Shown here: one piece after another, positions 43,699 to 52,665 of the stretch
Layout: the number at the start of each line of letters is the position of its first letter
How positions within the stretch are numbered: the first letter of the stretch is position 1
NCBI GenBank assembly: GCA_910579175.1
Contig: CAJTTB010000009.1
Coordinates: forward strand, 46,567 to 110,566
Reading direction: 5' to 3'
Length of the DNA: 64,000 nt
From: an uncultured Oscillospiraceae bacterium
GTDB taxonomy: Bacteria; Bacillota; Clostridia; Oscillospirales; Ruminococcaceae
Notes under the pieces: model-generated
Databases searched by the model: none
What the model saw: only the letters and a program-made list of their open reading frames with translations
Told to the model about the DNA's origin: nothing
Program-made: the position numbers and the translations under genes

Positions 43699-45033
43699 TT
43701 ATTCCTCTCTACATATCGTTACTTTTGATAAAAATTTATCCTTATCAGAAAAACAGGTAACTACATATTGATATCCTATTCCCTGCTGTTTTATAAAGTC
43801 AACTCCTTGTTGAATATCTTCATAAATTTTGATTTTCTCTGGAGGGATTTTGGTATAAGCAAAACGCGTTGCCAAATCATTACAATAACTGCCCATTAAT
43901 AAAATTTGTTTGATATTGGGTGCATTTAGCATTTCAAAATCTACATCCCAAATCCAAGAAGTTTCACCAGTAAAGTACTTTCGGCTAATTGCATCAATGA
44001 TAATGGTTACAGTACAATCACTTTTATGATTTGCTGCTACACGAATAGACTGGTCATATGAAATAGAATTTTCGTGCTTTGAAGTTAATAACATTCCCTC
44101 ATGACTGCCACATAAAAAATTGACTACTCGTCCATTTTTTAAGGTATATCGATTGATACTGTCCGCAATTTGTTGTTTTCCTACTCCGACCAATCGACAG
44201 GCTGCATAAGTTGCCAAGATATTATATACATTATAAATACTCTTCAATCTCATTTGAATTTGAACTTCATGGTCTATTTCAAAAAATCCCTTATCTAAAT
44301 CCACCGCTGTTACCGTATAATCCGTTTGATGTTTATGATGTCCACAATTCGGACAATGATAACTTCCAATATGATTGTAGTGATAATAATCATATTCCAT
44401 TGGCTTTTTACAAACAGGACAGTAATAACCATCATGATACACACTTGTACAAACGTCTGTGGATTGAGAAAAACGATTTAATCCAAACCACAAAACATGT
44501 TGGTGACCGTTTGCAAAACAAGACACCAATGGGTCATCTGCATTTAAAATCAATTGGGTTTGAGGATGAATACTCTGCTGCAACAGATGATAAATCCATT
44601 CTGGATGCCCATTGCGGGTCAATTGGTCGCGGTAAAGGTTGGTAATAATATAATGTGTTGGGTGAAATTTTTGAAACGTATATCTTGCATATCGTTCGTC
44701 ACTTTCAATCAATACCACATCGGTTTTTATCTGTCCTTTTAAATTGCAATTATCTAAGATAAAGGTTGTCACACCTTCAATTTGGTTGGAACCCTCTCGA
44801 TTATATGCCACAGAATAACCATTCTTTTGTAAAATATAAGAAATCATTTCCACTGTTGAGGTTTTTCCATTGCTTCCAGTCACTGCAATCACATATTTGG
44901 GCATACGAATTTTTTTTAGAATATTGCGATCAAGATATAGCGCTACCATTCCCGGCAAAGAGCTACCTCTTCCCATTCGCTTTCCCAAAAAACGCACGAT
45001 TTTACTGATGAGTATCACAAAAAAAACACGCAT
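43699..45033 (-). CDS. MurT-like Mur ligase (DUF1727 C-terminal domain)
   Basis: A Mur ligase of about 444 aa. A hydrophobic N terminus is followed by the P-loop VTGSNGKTST (about 51-60), VLIESDERYARY and a zinc ribbon (CPVCKKP...CPNCGH, about 210-232) typical of MurT. The C-terminal DUF1727 part has SWIWDVDFE. The canonical NPAG-like loop is replaced by TSKHENSIS. MurT with GatD amidates lipid II D-Glu to D-iGln; here the partner lacks glutaminase Cys, so another acceptor or ammonia source is likely. The ATG at 45033 has GGAG 6 nt upstream; ATG 45045 is the alternative. Confidence 0.85.
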   Translation of the reverse strand: MRVFFVILISKIVRFLGKRMGRGSSLPGMVALYLDRNILKKIRMPKYVIAVTGSNGKTSTVEMISYILQKNGYSVAYNREGSNQIEGVTTFILDNCNLKGQIKTDVVLIESDERYARYTFQKFHPTHYIITNLYRDQLTRNGHPEWIYHLLQQSIHPQTQLILNADDPLVSCFANGHQHVLWFGLNRFSQSTDVCTSVYHDGYYCPVCKKPMEYDYYHYNHIGSYHCPNCGHHKHQTDYTVTAVDLDKGFFEIDHEVQIQMRLKSIYNVYNILATYAACRLVGVGKQQIADSINRYTLKNGRVVNFLCGSHEGMLLTSKHENSISYDQSIRVAANHKSDCTVTIIIDAISRKYFTGETSWIWDVDFEMLNAPNIKQILLMGSYCNDLATRFAYTKIPPEKIKIYEDIQQGVDFIKQQGIGYQYVVTCFSDKDKFLSKVTICREE

Positions 45034-45137
45034 ATTGTACTCCATTTCTATTTATCTCTTTTTGGTGGTAAACTTTTTATATTCATTAGTAGTCTGCTAA
45101 TATTCTTGTGCTTGTAGGCGCCTTACAGATTAACACT

Positions 45138-45196
45138 ATCTTTTATGATAAAGCATCCAACTTGGTTGGCGGTTTGCGCAATCACAAAAAATATAC
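45138..45196. repeat. Dispersed degenerate repeat, copy B
   Basis: TCCAACTTGGTTGGCGGTTTGCGCAATCACAAAAAATATACC is here, matching copy A at 9-60 apart from a 6-bp insertion. It lies in the intergenic stretch between the MurT-like gene and pyrF. No gene is supported in 45034-45318. Confidence 0.35.
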
Positions 45197-45281
45197 CTTT
45201 GTTCTTGTGCTTATAAGTACATTTTATATCCATATTATATTTTTATTATAACATTTTTATATCTCAGAAACAACAATCAAA

Positions 45282-45310
45282 AGGAGTAACCATAACATAT
45301 GGTCACTCCT
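45282..45310 (-). terminator. Terminator of pyrC-pyrF
   Basis: AGGAGT-ACCAT and ATGGT-ACTCCT pair with one mismatch, followed on the minus strand by TTTTGATTG, 9 bp past the pyrF stop. Confidence 0.65.
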
Positions 45311-45318
45311 ATCCATGT

Positions 45319-46251
45319 TTATTTTAAATGGATTTGCGCAATTGCTCCTACAATATCATCTCTCATGCGAATTGCTTCACGTCTTGCTGCTTTTGCATAA
45401 TCTTCTTCACTGCAATTTTCCTTTTGATAAGCGCACATAATTCCTCTAGAGGAATTGACAATTGCGCCCAAACCTTTTTTATCAAAAGCATAACTGACAT
45501 CTTTCGCAGCTCCGCCTTGTGCTCCATATCCTGGAACCAAAAAGAACGTATGTGGCATTTTTTCACGCAGTTCTTTTAATTGTTCTGGATAAGTAGCGCC
45601 CACGACTGCGCCCACACCAGAATATCCATACTTTCCAGGTAGCTGCTCACCCCATGTTTCACACATTTCTCCCATCATTTCATAAACTGTCTTTCCATCT
45701 ATCTTCTTATCCTGTAACTCTCCAGAAGAGGGATTGGAAGTTTTCACCAATACAAAAATGCCCTTATCATATTTATCACATACTTTTATCAATGGAGCAA
45801 TTCCATCTGTTCCCAAATATCCATTGACAGTCAAACAATCCCCAGCAAAACCATGAAGCATATTGCCATTTACATTTGTTTTTCCTAAATGTCCTGTTGC
45901 ATATGCCTCCATCGTGGTGCCAATATCATTTCTTTTTCCGTCTGTAATCACATACATACCTTTTTTCTTTGCATACTCAATTGTTTTATAAAGGGTTTTT
46001 ACACCTTGCCAACCATACATTTCATAATAAGCACACTGTGGTTTGATTGCCGGCACAATATCATATAATTCATCAATCAAGCCCTTATTAAACTCCAACA
46101 ACGCCTTTGCAGCTGCTTTTAGTGTATTCCCATATTTATCCAATGCCCTTTGTTTGATAAATTCTGGAACATATTCCAATTTTGGGTCTAATCCAGCTAC
46201 GGTTGGATTTTTTGTTAAAACAACCTTTTCAATTAATTTATCCATTGACAT
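45319..46251 (-). CDS. pyrF: Orotidine 5'-phosphate decarboxylase
   Basis: A 310-aa enzyme making UMP from OMP. Its length and the catalytic TDGKRNDIGTT motif (Lys and Asp) place it in the longer, second PyrF subfamily. AGLDPKLEYVP and FLVPGYGAQGG (phosphate loop) are conserved. It is downstream of pyrC by 12 bp, behind AGGGGA. Confidence 0.95.
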   Translation of the reverse strand: MSMDKLIEKVVLTKNPTVAGLDPKLEYVPEFIKQRALDKYGNTLKAAAKALLEFNKGLIDELYDIVPAIKPQCAYYEMYGWQGVKTLYKTIEYAKKKGMYVITDGKRNDIGTTMEAYATGHLGKTNVNGNMLHGFAGDCLTVNGYLGTDGIAPLIKVCDKYDKGIFVLVKTSNPSSGELQDKKIDGKTVYEMMGEMCETWGEQLPGKYGYSGVGAVVGATYPEQLKELREKMPHTFFLVPGYGAQGGAAKDVSYAFDKKGLGAIVNSSRGIMCAYQKENCSEEDYAKAARREAIRMRDDIVGAIAQIHLK

Positions 46252-46263
46252 AATCGTATCCCC

Positions 46264-47547
46264 TTATATTTTATTCTTCCGATAATCAAATACCTTTTTT
46301 CCATTTAGATAGGTACAAATAACCTTTCCTGTTAAAGTCATTCCCTTATAAACTGCATTTCTTGCACGAGAATACATTTTTTCGGGTTTCACTGTCCACT
46401 CCTTATTCAAATCAACCAAAATAATATCTGCCGCAGCCCCTACATTCAAGGTACCCGCAGGAATATTTAAAATCTGAGCCGGATGATAAGACATTCTCTT
46501 TACCAATTCCATCAAACTGAGTTTTCCTGTCTTTACCAAATAAGTATAAGCTGCTGCGAATGAAGTTTCCATACCAATGACACCATTTGGTGCGGTTAAA
46601 AAGTCTCGCTTCTCATCCTTGGTATGTGGTGCATGGTCTGTTACAATACAATCCAACGTTCCATCTATTACACCTTGTAATACAGCATCTACATCTTCTT
46701 GTTCTCGAAGAGGAGGATTCATTCGATAATCTGCATCCTGCTTTAACAATTCCTGTTCTGTCAAACTAAAATAATGTGGACAAGTTTCTGCTGTTACCTT
46801 TGCACCTCTTGCCTTTGCTTCTCGAATCAACTGTACAGATAATTTTGTGGAAACATGTGCGATATGAACTGGTACATGATTGGTTTCTGCCAAAATAATT
46901 TCTCTAGCTGTAATATAATCTTCACTGCTGCGGTGCATTCCCTTTACGCCCAAATGTCTTGAAACTTGACCTTCATTGATAATACCACCCTGAATAATAT
47001 CCAAATCCTCACAGTGTGAAGTTACCAATAAACCAAGCTCATCTGCTTGTTTTAATGCTTGTGTCATCATCTTTGCATCTTTTACTGGTCTGCCGTCATC
47101 GGATACCGCAATAACTCCCGCCTTTTTTAACTTTGCAAAATCACACAGATCTTCTCCATTTAAGCGTTTGGAAATCGCCCCAGTAATATAGACTTTTGCT
47201 TTGGCATCCTTTGCTTTTTCCTTAATATACTCTACAACTTTTTTACCATCAATAACTGGCTTTGTATTTGGCATACACAACAAACTGGTAACTCCTCCAG
47301 CGGCGGCGGCTTCACAACCAGATAAAATATCTTCTTTATGAATAAAACCAGGGTCCCTCAAATGTACATGCATATCCACTAACCCTGGTAAGACTGTCAA
47401 ACCATTTGCATTAACCGTTTTATCAGCAATCACAGAAATTTCTGAATCTATCTTTTGAATCACTCCATCTACAATCAAAATATCTGCAATCTGTTGAAAA
47501 TTATCAGCAGGATTTACAACATAACCATGCTTGATTAAAATAACCAA
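46264..47547 (-). CDS. pyrC: Dihydroorotase
   Basis: A 427-aa class I dihydroorotase. Zinc ligands are in VDMHVHLRDPG, SHCEDLD and IAHVSTK, with the catalytic Asp in IVTDHAPHTK. The start is read as TTG at 47547 behind AAGGATGGG; no in-frame ATG lies near the family N terminus. Cotranscribed with pyrF. carAB, pyrB and pyrE are not in the window. Confidence 0.95.
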   Translation of the reverse strand: MVILIKHGYVVNPADNFQQIADILIVDGVIQKIDSEISVIADKTVNANGLTVLPGLVDMHVHLRDPGFIHKEDILSGCEAAAAGGVTSLLCMPNTKPVIDGKKVVEYIKEKAKDAKAKVYITGAISKRLNGEDLCDFAKLKKAGVIAVSDDGRPVKDAKMMTQALKQADELGLLVTSHCEDLDIIQGGIINEGQVSRHLGVKGMHRSSEDYITAREIILAETNHVPVHIAHVSTKLSVQLIREAKARGAKVTAETCPHYFSLTEQELLKQDADYRMNPPLREQEDVDAVLQGVIDGTLDCIVTDHAPHTKDEKRDFLTAPNGVIGMETSFAAAYTYLVKTGKLSLMELVKRMSYHPAQILNIPAGTLNVGAAADIILVDLNKEWTVKPEKMYSRARNAVYKGMTLTGKVICTYLNGKKVFDYRKNKI

Positions 47548-47962
47548 TCAACACCCATCCTTTCTAGTTTTTATTTTATAATCTATTTTAAATGTGGAAA
47601 ATGTCTTTATTTTCTTTTATTTATTATAATGATTATTTTTTATTCTACAATTGCCTTGTTATTTCCAGTTTTTTATATATTTATGAAACAATTCTTAACC
47701 ACATGCAAAGTATTCATTTGGCTAATAGATATATTTTTTTCAAGAAATATTTTATAAAAAACCCATTTGCTCTCATACAGGAAATTTCGTGCTATCGAAA
47801 TATAAAAAAGACCCATAATCATGTAATCAATTTTCACTCTTCCATCAGGAGAATATACCACATTTTTCCACTTTTAGATGTCGTAAATTATCCTTAGAGC
47901 CAATCGGATTGTGACAATTATTTTTTTGATAAATTCCTTTTGTCTTTCAAAAGAAATACACA

Positions 47963-47998
47963 TAAAAAAACCAACAATTTGCCAAACAAAATTGTTAG
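47963..47998 (-). terminator. Terminator-like hairpin in the pyrC upstream region
   Basis: On the minus strand CTAACAATTT pairs with AAATTGTTGG, followed by seven T residues. It lies about 415 bp upstream of pyrC and about 80 bp downstream of the ilvD terminator. It may be a second ilvD stop or an attenuator in a long pyrC leader. The remainder of 47548-48080 is very AT-rich and shows no supported gene and no PyrR-binding box. Confidence 0.6.
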
Positions 47999-48080
47999 TC
48001 CATCTCTTAATATTATTATAATCAATTTTAAAAACTTTGTCCAGAACAATTTTTGTCTCTGATTGACATTTATTTGCACT

Positions 48081-48120
48081 AAAAAATCCCAAGCATATGT
48101 TAAACGCTTGGGATTTTTTT
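48081..48120 (-). terminator. Terminator of ilvD
   Basis: AAAAAATCCCAAGC and GCTTGGGATTTTTTT form a 14-bp stem with an 11-nt loop, directly after the ilvD stop. Confidence 0.9.
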
Positions 48121-48125
48121 CATTT

Positions 48126-49787
48126 TTATTCTTCAAAGATAGCGCCATTAGAACCAGAAGTTACTAGATTTGCATAGCGTTTGATATAACCTTCCAACTG
48201 TTGTTTGGGAGCTTTAAATTGTTTGCGACGTTCTTGTAATACCTCTTCAGAAACCAATAATTCCAATTTTCGATTTGGAATATCAATCTGAATCATATCG
48301 CCTTCTTCTACCAATCCAATTACACCGCCAGAAGCGGCTTCTGGAGAAACGTGTCCAATTGCAGCCCCTCTCGTAGCACCAGAAAAACGTCCATCGGTAA
48401 TCAATGCCACCTGCTTATCCAGTCCTCTACCTGCCAAAGATGCTGTTGGTGCCAACATCTCTCTCATACCTGGACCACCTTTTGGACCTTCAAAGCGAAT
48501 GACAATGACATCACCTGGATTGATTTGACCTTCTAATATCGCCTTAGAAGCATCTTCTTCACAATCAAAAACTCTAGCAGGTCCACTGTGTGACATCATT
48601 TCTGGAGCCACTGCTCCTTGTTTTACCACTGCACCTTCAGACGCTAAATTTCCAAACAAAATAGCAATTCCGCCATCTTTTCGAATGGGATTGTCAATGC
48701 TGTGAATAATGGTGCCATCTGCCTGCATGGCATCTGCCATTCTATCCTTTTGTGTTCCAGTTACCGTTGGAAGATCATGATTGATATAACCACCACGATC
48801 CAGCTCTTTTAATACTGCCTGAATTCCTCCAAAGCGGTTTAAATCTTCAATAAATACTTCACTGGCTGGATTCAATTTACAAATTTGAGGTGTCTTTTTA
48901 CTAATTTCATCTACCACATCAATGGTAATATTGGTTTTTGCTGTTTTTGCCAATGCCAATAAGTGTAATACAGTATTAGAAGAACATCCCAATGCCATAT
49001 CTGAAGCAAGTGCATTCCGAAAGGCTTCTTCCGTCATAATATCTCTTGGTCTGATATTCTTTTCCAACAATTCCATGACCTTTTCTCCAGTGTCTTTTGC
49101 AATGCGGATACGTTCAGAAGAAACCGCAGAGCAGGTTGCATTTTTTGGCAAAGACATTCCAATTGCTTCGGTCAAACAATTCATAGAATTTGCTGTATAC
49201 ATTCCTGAGCAAGAACCACAGGTTGGACAAGCATAATCTTCAAATTCCTTTAAATTTTCTTCGGTCAGATTTCCTGCTGCATGTGCCCCCACTGCTTCAA
49301 ATACTTCAGAAAGTCCAATTTTTTTACCCATTACATGACCAGGTGCCATTGGTCCACCACTTACAAAAATAGATGGCAGATTCATCTTAATGGCAGCCAT
49401 CAGCATACCTGGTACAATTTTATCACAGTTTGGAATAAAGACCACTGCATCAATTGGATGTGCTGTCAACATTACTTCAATGCTGTCGCAAATCAATTCT
49501 CTAGAACAAAGTGAATACTTCATTCCCTTATGGTTCATCGCCAAACCATCGCAAACTCCAATGGTATGAAATTCAAATGGTACGCCTCCGGCATTTCGTA
49601 CCCCTGCTTTTACTGCCTGTGCAATTTTATCCAAGTGCATATGACCTGGAACGAAATCACTTCCAGCACATACAACGGCAACAAACGGACGTTTCATTTC
49701 GCTATCTGTAATCCCCAATGCTTTTAACAGTGAACGATGTGGCGTCCTTGTTGGACCTGCTTTCATCAAATCACTTCTCATACTCAT
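48126..49787 (-). CDS. ilvD: Dihydroxy-acid dehydratase
   Basis: A protein of about 553 aa that dehydrates dihydroxy-acids in valine, leucine and isoleucine synthesis with an Fe-S cluster. The cluster Cys residues are in FIPNCDKIVPGM and CPTCGSCSGMYTANSMNCL. MRSDLMKAG at the start and GRFSGATRG near the C terminus are conserved. The start is placed at ATG 49787 (AAAAGGA 5 nt upstream); ATG 49781 and 49793 are alternatives. It is monocistronic, and no T-box leader is visible in the 150 bp upstream. Confidence 0.95.
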   Translation of the reverse strand: MSMRSDLMKAGPTRTPHRSLLKALGITDSEMKRPFVAVVCAGSDFVPGHMHLDKIAQAVKAGVRNAGGVPFEFHTIGVCDGLAMNHKGMKYSLCSRELICDSIEVMLTAHPIDAVVFIPNCDKIVPGMLMAAIKMNLPSIFVSGGPMAPGHVMGKKIGLSEVFEAVGAHAAGNLTEENLKEFEDYACPTCGSCSGMYTANSMNCLTEAIGMSLPKNATCSAVSSERIRIAKDTGEKVMELLEKNIRPRDIMTEEAFRNALASDMALGCSSNTVLHLLALAKTAKTNITIDVVDEISKKTPQICKLNPASEVFIEDLNRFGGIQAVLKELDRGGYINHDLPTVTGTQKDRMADAMQADGTIIHSIDNPIRKDGGIAILFGNLASEGAVVKQGAVAPEMMSHSGPARVFDCEEDASKAILEGQINPGDVIVIRFEGPKGGPGMREMLAPTASLAGRGLDKQVALITDGRFSGATRGAAIGHVSPEAASGGVIGLVEEGDMIQIDIPNRKLELLVSEEVLQERRKQFKAPKQQLEGYIKRYANLVTSGSNGAIFEE

Positions 49788-49884
49788 TACCATCCTTTTT
49801 TATTGATTTTTTTTAGTATAGCACAATTCACATGATTTTACAATGTCTTGCAATATTCGCTTGTAATCACTTCTTATCAAAGAA

Positions 49885-49940
49885 AAAAGAGAGGTTGTAT
49901 CTATGGAACAAGTCCAAAAAACACAACATCTCTCTTTTCC
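49885..49940 (-). terminator. Terminator of the sugar-uptake operon
   Basis: AAAAGAGAGGTTGT and ACAACATCTCTCTTTT pair over 13-14 bp around a 24-nt loop, with TTTTTTC after the stem on the minus strand. It follows the isomerase stop directly. Confidence 0.75.
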
Positions 49941-49943
49941 TTT

Positions 49944-50678
49944 TTATTTTGTTAGAGAACTGATATATGCAAAATCTTTGGTTGCTGCATCAATTTGTTC
50001 TTCCTTTTCTGCACTTGCTTCAGATTCTACCACAGCCCACTGAATATCAATTTCCTGTGCAAGTTTTAACACTTCTTCCAGGGGAACATTTCCAGTTCCT
50101 GCAATGGTTCCCTTTTCCATTGTGCCATCTTTTGCATGGAAAATATCAATGCGATCTTGATATTTTTTCAAATATTTTACTGGTTCTTCCCCACCGCGAT
50201 AAATCCAATAAACATCAAATTCCAAAGAAAGTACATCTGCTGGTACCAAGGCAGCTAGAATATCAATCAAATAGTCTTCACCATCCTTTGCAAATTCATG
50301 CCAATGATTGTGATAATACAATTTCATTCCAGCAGCACGATATTGATCAGCTACTGCATTCATCTTTGCAGCCAACTCTTCTACATCTGCACGTGTTTTT
50401 AAATCATAATAGGGGCAGATAATGCGTTTGTTTCCCAAAACGGTTTGATACTGAATGGTTTCTGCTGCCTTATCAAAGATTTCCTCTGCATGGATATGTG
50501 CACCCATCACTTCCAAGTGATATTTCTTTAGCCAACCTGCCACTTCTTCCGCAGGACAATCGTAAAATCCTGCAAATTCTACGCCATCAAATCCAATTTC
50601 AGAAACTTTTTTTAATGCTTTTTCTAAGCTCTCTTTACAAAGAGCACGAACCGCATACATTTGTAATGCCTTTTTCAT
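49944..50678 (-). CDS. Sugar phosphate isomerase/epimerase (xylose isomerase-like TIM barrel)
   Basis: A 244-aa AP-endonuclease-2-like TIM barrel. FDGVEFAGFYD, MGAHIHAEE, LYYHNHWHEF and LEFDVYWIYRGG supply His, Glu and Asp metal ligands, and FHAKDGTM follows. Such proteins isomerise, epimerise or dehydrate sugars and inositols. It ends the ABC-transporter operon, 29 bp after the permease, so it probably works on the imported carbohydrate. The substrate is not determined. Confidence 0.88.
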   Translation of the reverse strand: MKKALQMYAVRALCKESLEKALKKVSEIGFDGVEFAGFYDCPAEEVAGWLKKYHLEVMGAHIHAEEIFDKAAETIQYQTVLGNKRIICPYYDLKTRADVEELAAKMNAVADQYRAAGMKLYYHNHWHEFAKDGEDYLIDILAALVPADVLSLEFDVYWIYRGGEEPVKYLKKYQDRIDIFHAKDGTMEKGTIAGTGNVPLEEVLKLAQEIDIQWAVVESEASAEKEEQIDAATKDFAYISSLTK

Positions 50679-50707
50679 AAATCATAATTCCTTTCTACCG
50701 AATAAAA

Positions 50708-51595
50708 TTATCCCTTTACAGCACCAATGGTAATACCTTTTACAAAATATTGTTGGAAGAATGGATAAATCACCATAACCGGCAAAGCGCCCACTACTGC
50801 AATTGCCATCTTAATACCAACACTTGGCATGTTTGCCGCAATTTCACTGGCATTTCCTCCAGCTCCACCACTGGCAAGAAAACGCACATCCTGAAGCATA
50901 TTATTAAGCATGTTTTGCACACTGAACAATTCAGTTTCTGTAATATAGTAAAGTCCATTTTTCCAGTCATTCCAGTATCCCAAGCCCACCAATAGACCTA
51001 AAGTCGCAATCATTGGCAAGGACATTGGCAATACAATACCAAATAAAATCCGAAACTCTCCTGCACCGTCAATGCGTGCAGCTTCAATAACGGCGTCTGG
51101 AATATTCATACTAAAATACGTTCTCATCATAATAATATAAAACGCATTTAATAGCAAAGATGGAATAATCAAAGCCCAAATCGTATTTTTAATGCCCAAA
51201 TATCTGGTCCACATAATATAGGTTGGAACCAAACCACCGTTAAACAGCATGGTAAAAAACACATAAAATGCAAACGCATTCCGAAAGGGCAAATCTTTTC
51301 TAGACAACGGATATGCCATTAAAATTGTCAACAGCATACTCGCTACAGTTCCTACAAATGTAACTAAAATGGTAATTCCATAAGCACGAACAATTTTATC
51401 GCCTTGTCCAAGCATATAAGTATAACTTCCCAAACTCCATTTTTTAGGAATCAAAGCATAACCATCTCGTATCAGTGTACTCTCTTCTGTGAGTGAAGAG
51501 GTAACCAATAGGATAAATGGAAATAGACAGATGATCAATAGCAAAAACATAATAATATTTGCCACAACCTGAAAGGTCTTTTTTTCTCCTACCAT
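50708..51595 (-). CDS. Carbohydrate ABC transporter permease (YtcP/LplC type)
   Basis: A 295-aa inner-membrane permease with six hydrophobic segments and the ATPase-contact EAA loop (EAARIDGAGEFRILFGIVLP, about 187-206). MLFNGGLVPTYIMW is typical of the LplC/YtcP branch, which takes up complex plant or host glycans. No ATPase gene is present in the locus, so a shared MsmX-type ATPase elsewhere is expected. Confidence 0.92.
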   Translation of the reverse strand: MVGEKKTFQVVANIIMFLLLIICLFPFILLVTSSLTEESTLIRDGYALIPKKWSLGSYTYMLGQGDKIVRAYGITILVTFVGTVASMLLTILMAYPLSRKDLPFRNAFAFYVFFTMLFNGGLVPTYIMWTRYLGIKNTIWALIIPSLLLNAFYIIMMRTYFSMNIPDAVIEAARIDGAGEFRILFGIVLPMSLPMIATLGLLVGLGYWNDWKNGLYYITETELFSVQNMLNNMLQDVRFLASGGAGGNASEIAANMPSVGIKMAIAVVGALPVMVIYPFFQQYFVKGITIGAVKG

Positions 51596-51613
51596 AAAGC
51601 CTTCTCCTCTCCA

Positions 51614-52546
51614 TTAGAATAAAGCATTTTCCGCACTAAATTTTGTAATGATCTTATTGGCGATAAATACTAAGATAAATCCAACCAATGACTGATAAAC
51701 GCCCGCAGCAGATGACATTCCAACGTCATTTAATTTAATCAATCCACGATATACATAAGTATCAATGGTATTGGTCGCGTCATAAAGCGGACCAGAATCC
51801 ATTGGAACCTGATAGAACAATCCAAAATCAGAATAAAAAATCTTACCAATGGAAAGCAATGTCAAAGTAATGATGGTTGGTTTCAAAGAGGGCAAGGTAA
51901 TATGAATCACCTGCTGCCAACGGTTTGCACCATCAATGATAGCAGCTTCATAATATCCACCATCAATTCCCACAATGGTAGCATAATAAATAATACAGTT
52001 ATAACCCAGTGTTTTCCAAATATATACAATAATCAAAATCGCTGGCCAATACTTTGACTCGGTATACCAAGAAATACCAGAAAATCCCAATGGCTGTAAA
52101 ATACTGTGGTTGATAAATCCAGAATCGGTAGATAAAAACGCAAATACCAAATAACTTACTACAACCATAGAAATCAGATAGGGAAGCAAAATAATTGTCT
52201 GATATGTCTTCTTCCAAAAAGTAGAAGTGATTTCGCTGAGTACAATTGCCACTGCAATGGATAAAATGGTACCCAATACAATAAATGCTACATTATATAA
52301 CAATGTATTTCGAGTGATAACCCAAGCTTCTTGTGTTTTAAACAGATATTCAAAATTGCTAAATCCTGCCCAAGGGCTTGCAAAAATACCCTTATTAAAG
52401 TTGACATGTTTAAAAGCAATGATAATACCAGCCATTGGGATATAGTTGTTGATAAATAAATAGATTACCCCTGGCAATAGCATTAGATATAGAGGGATAA
52501 ATCGCTTATACTGAGGTTTTTTAGAAAGTGAATTTCTTTTTGCCAT
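51614..52546 (-). CDS. Carbohydrate ABC transporter permease (YteP/LplB type)
   Basis: A permease of about 310 aa with six TM helices. The EAA-type loop reads EAAIIDGANRWQQVIHITLP. YKRFIPLYLMLLPGVIYLFINNYIPM opens the protein. The ATG at 52546 has AAGGAG 9 nt upstream; the frame extends to 52576. It heterodimerises with the downstream permease (18-bp gap). Confidence 0.92.
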   Translation of the reverse strand: MAKRNSLSKKPQYKRFIPLYLMLLPGVIYLFINNYIPMAGIIIAFKHVNFNKGIFASPWAGFSNFEYLFKTQEAWVITRNTLLYNVAFIVLGTILSIAVAIVLSEITSTFWKKTYQTIILLPYLISMVVVSYLVFAFLSTDSGFINHSILQPLGFSGISWYTESKYWPAILIIVYIWKTLGYNCIIYYATIVGIDGGYYEAAIIDGANRWQQVIHITLPSLKPTIITLTLLSIGKIFYSDFGLFYQVPMDSGPLYDATNTIDTYVYRGLIKLNDVGMSSAAGVYQSLVGFILVFIANKIITKFSAENALF

Positions 52547-52665
52547 CGTGCCCTGCTCCTTTCTGCAATCCATCATTTTATAAGAACGAAAAGTCCCCGA
52601 ATATAATCAACTCAATCGAAAATAAACGAAGACTTATCATATTATTTCATATAGAATGAAATTGA

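Noticed and set aside
44211..44645. 144-codon plus-strand ORF opposite the MurT-like gene
   Set aside because: It is antisense to a well-supported gene with conserved motifs and has no start signal.
47673..48092. Minus-strand ORFs of 62-76 codons between ilvD and pyrC
   Set aside because: Very AT-rich, overlapping each other and a terminator, with no ribosome binding site or recognisable motif.
49788..49943. T-box leader upstream of ilvD
   Set aside because: The 150-bp gap has no T-box sequence or specifier stem; it is mostly the terminator of the sugar operon.
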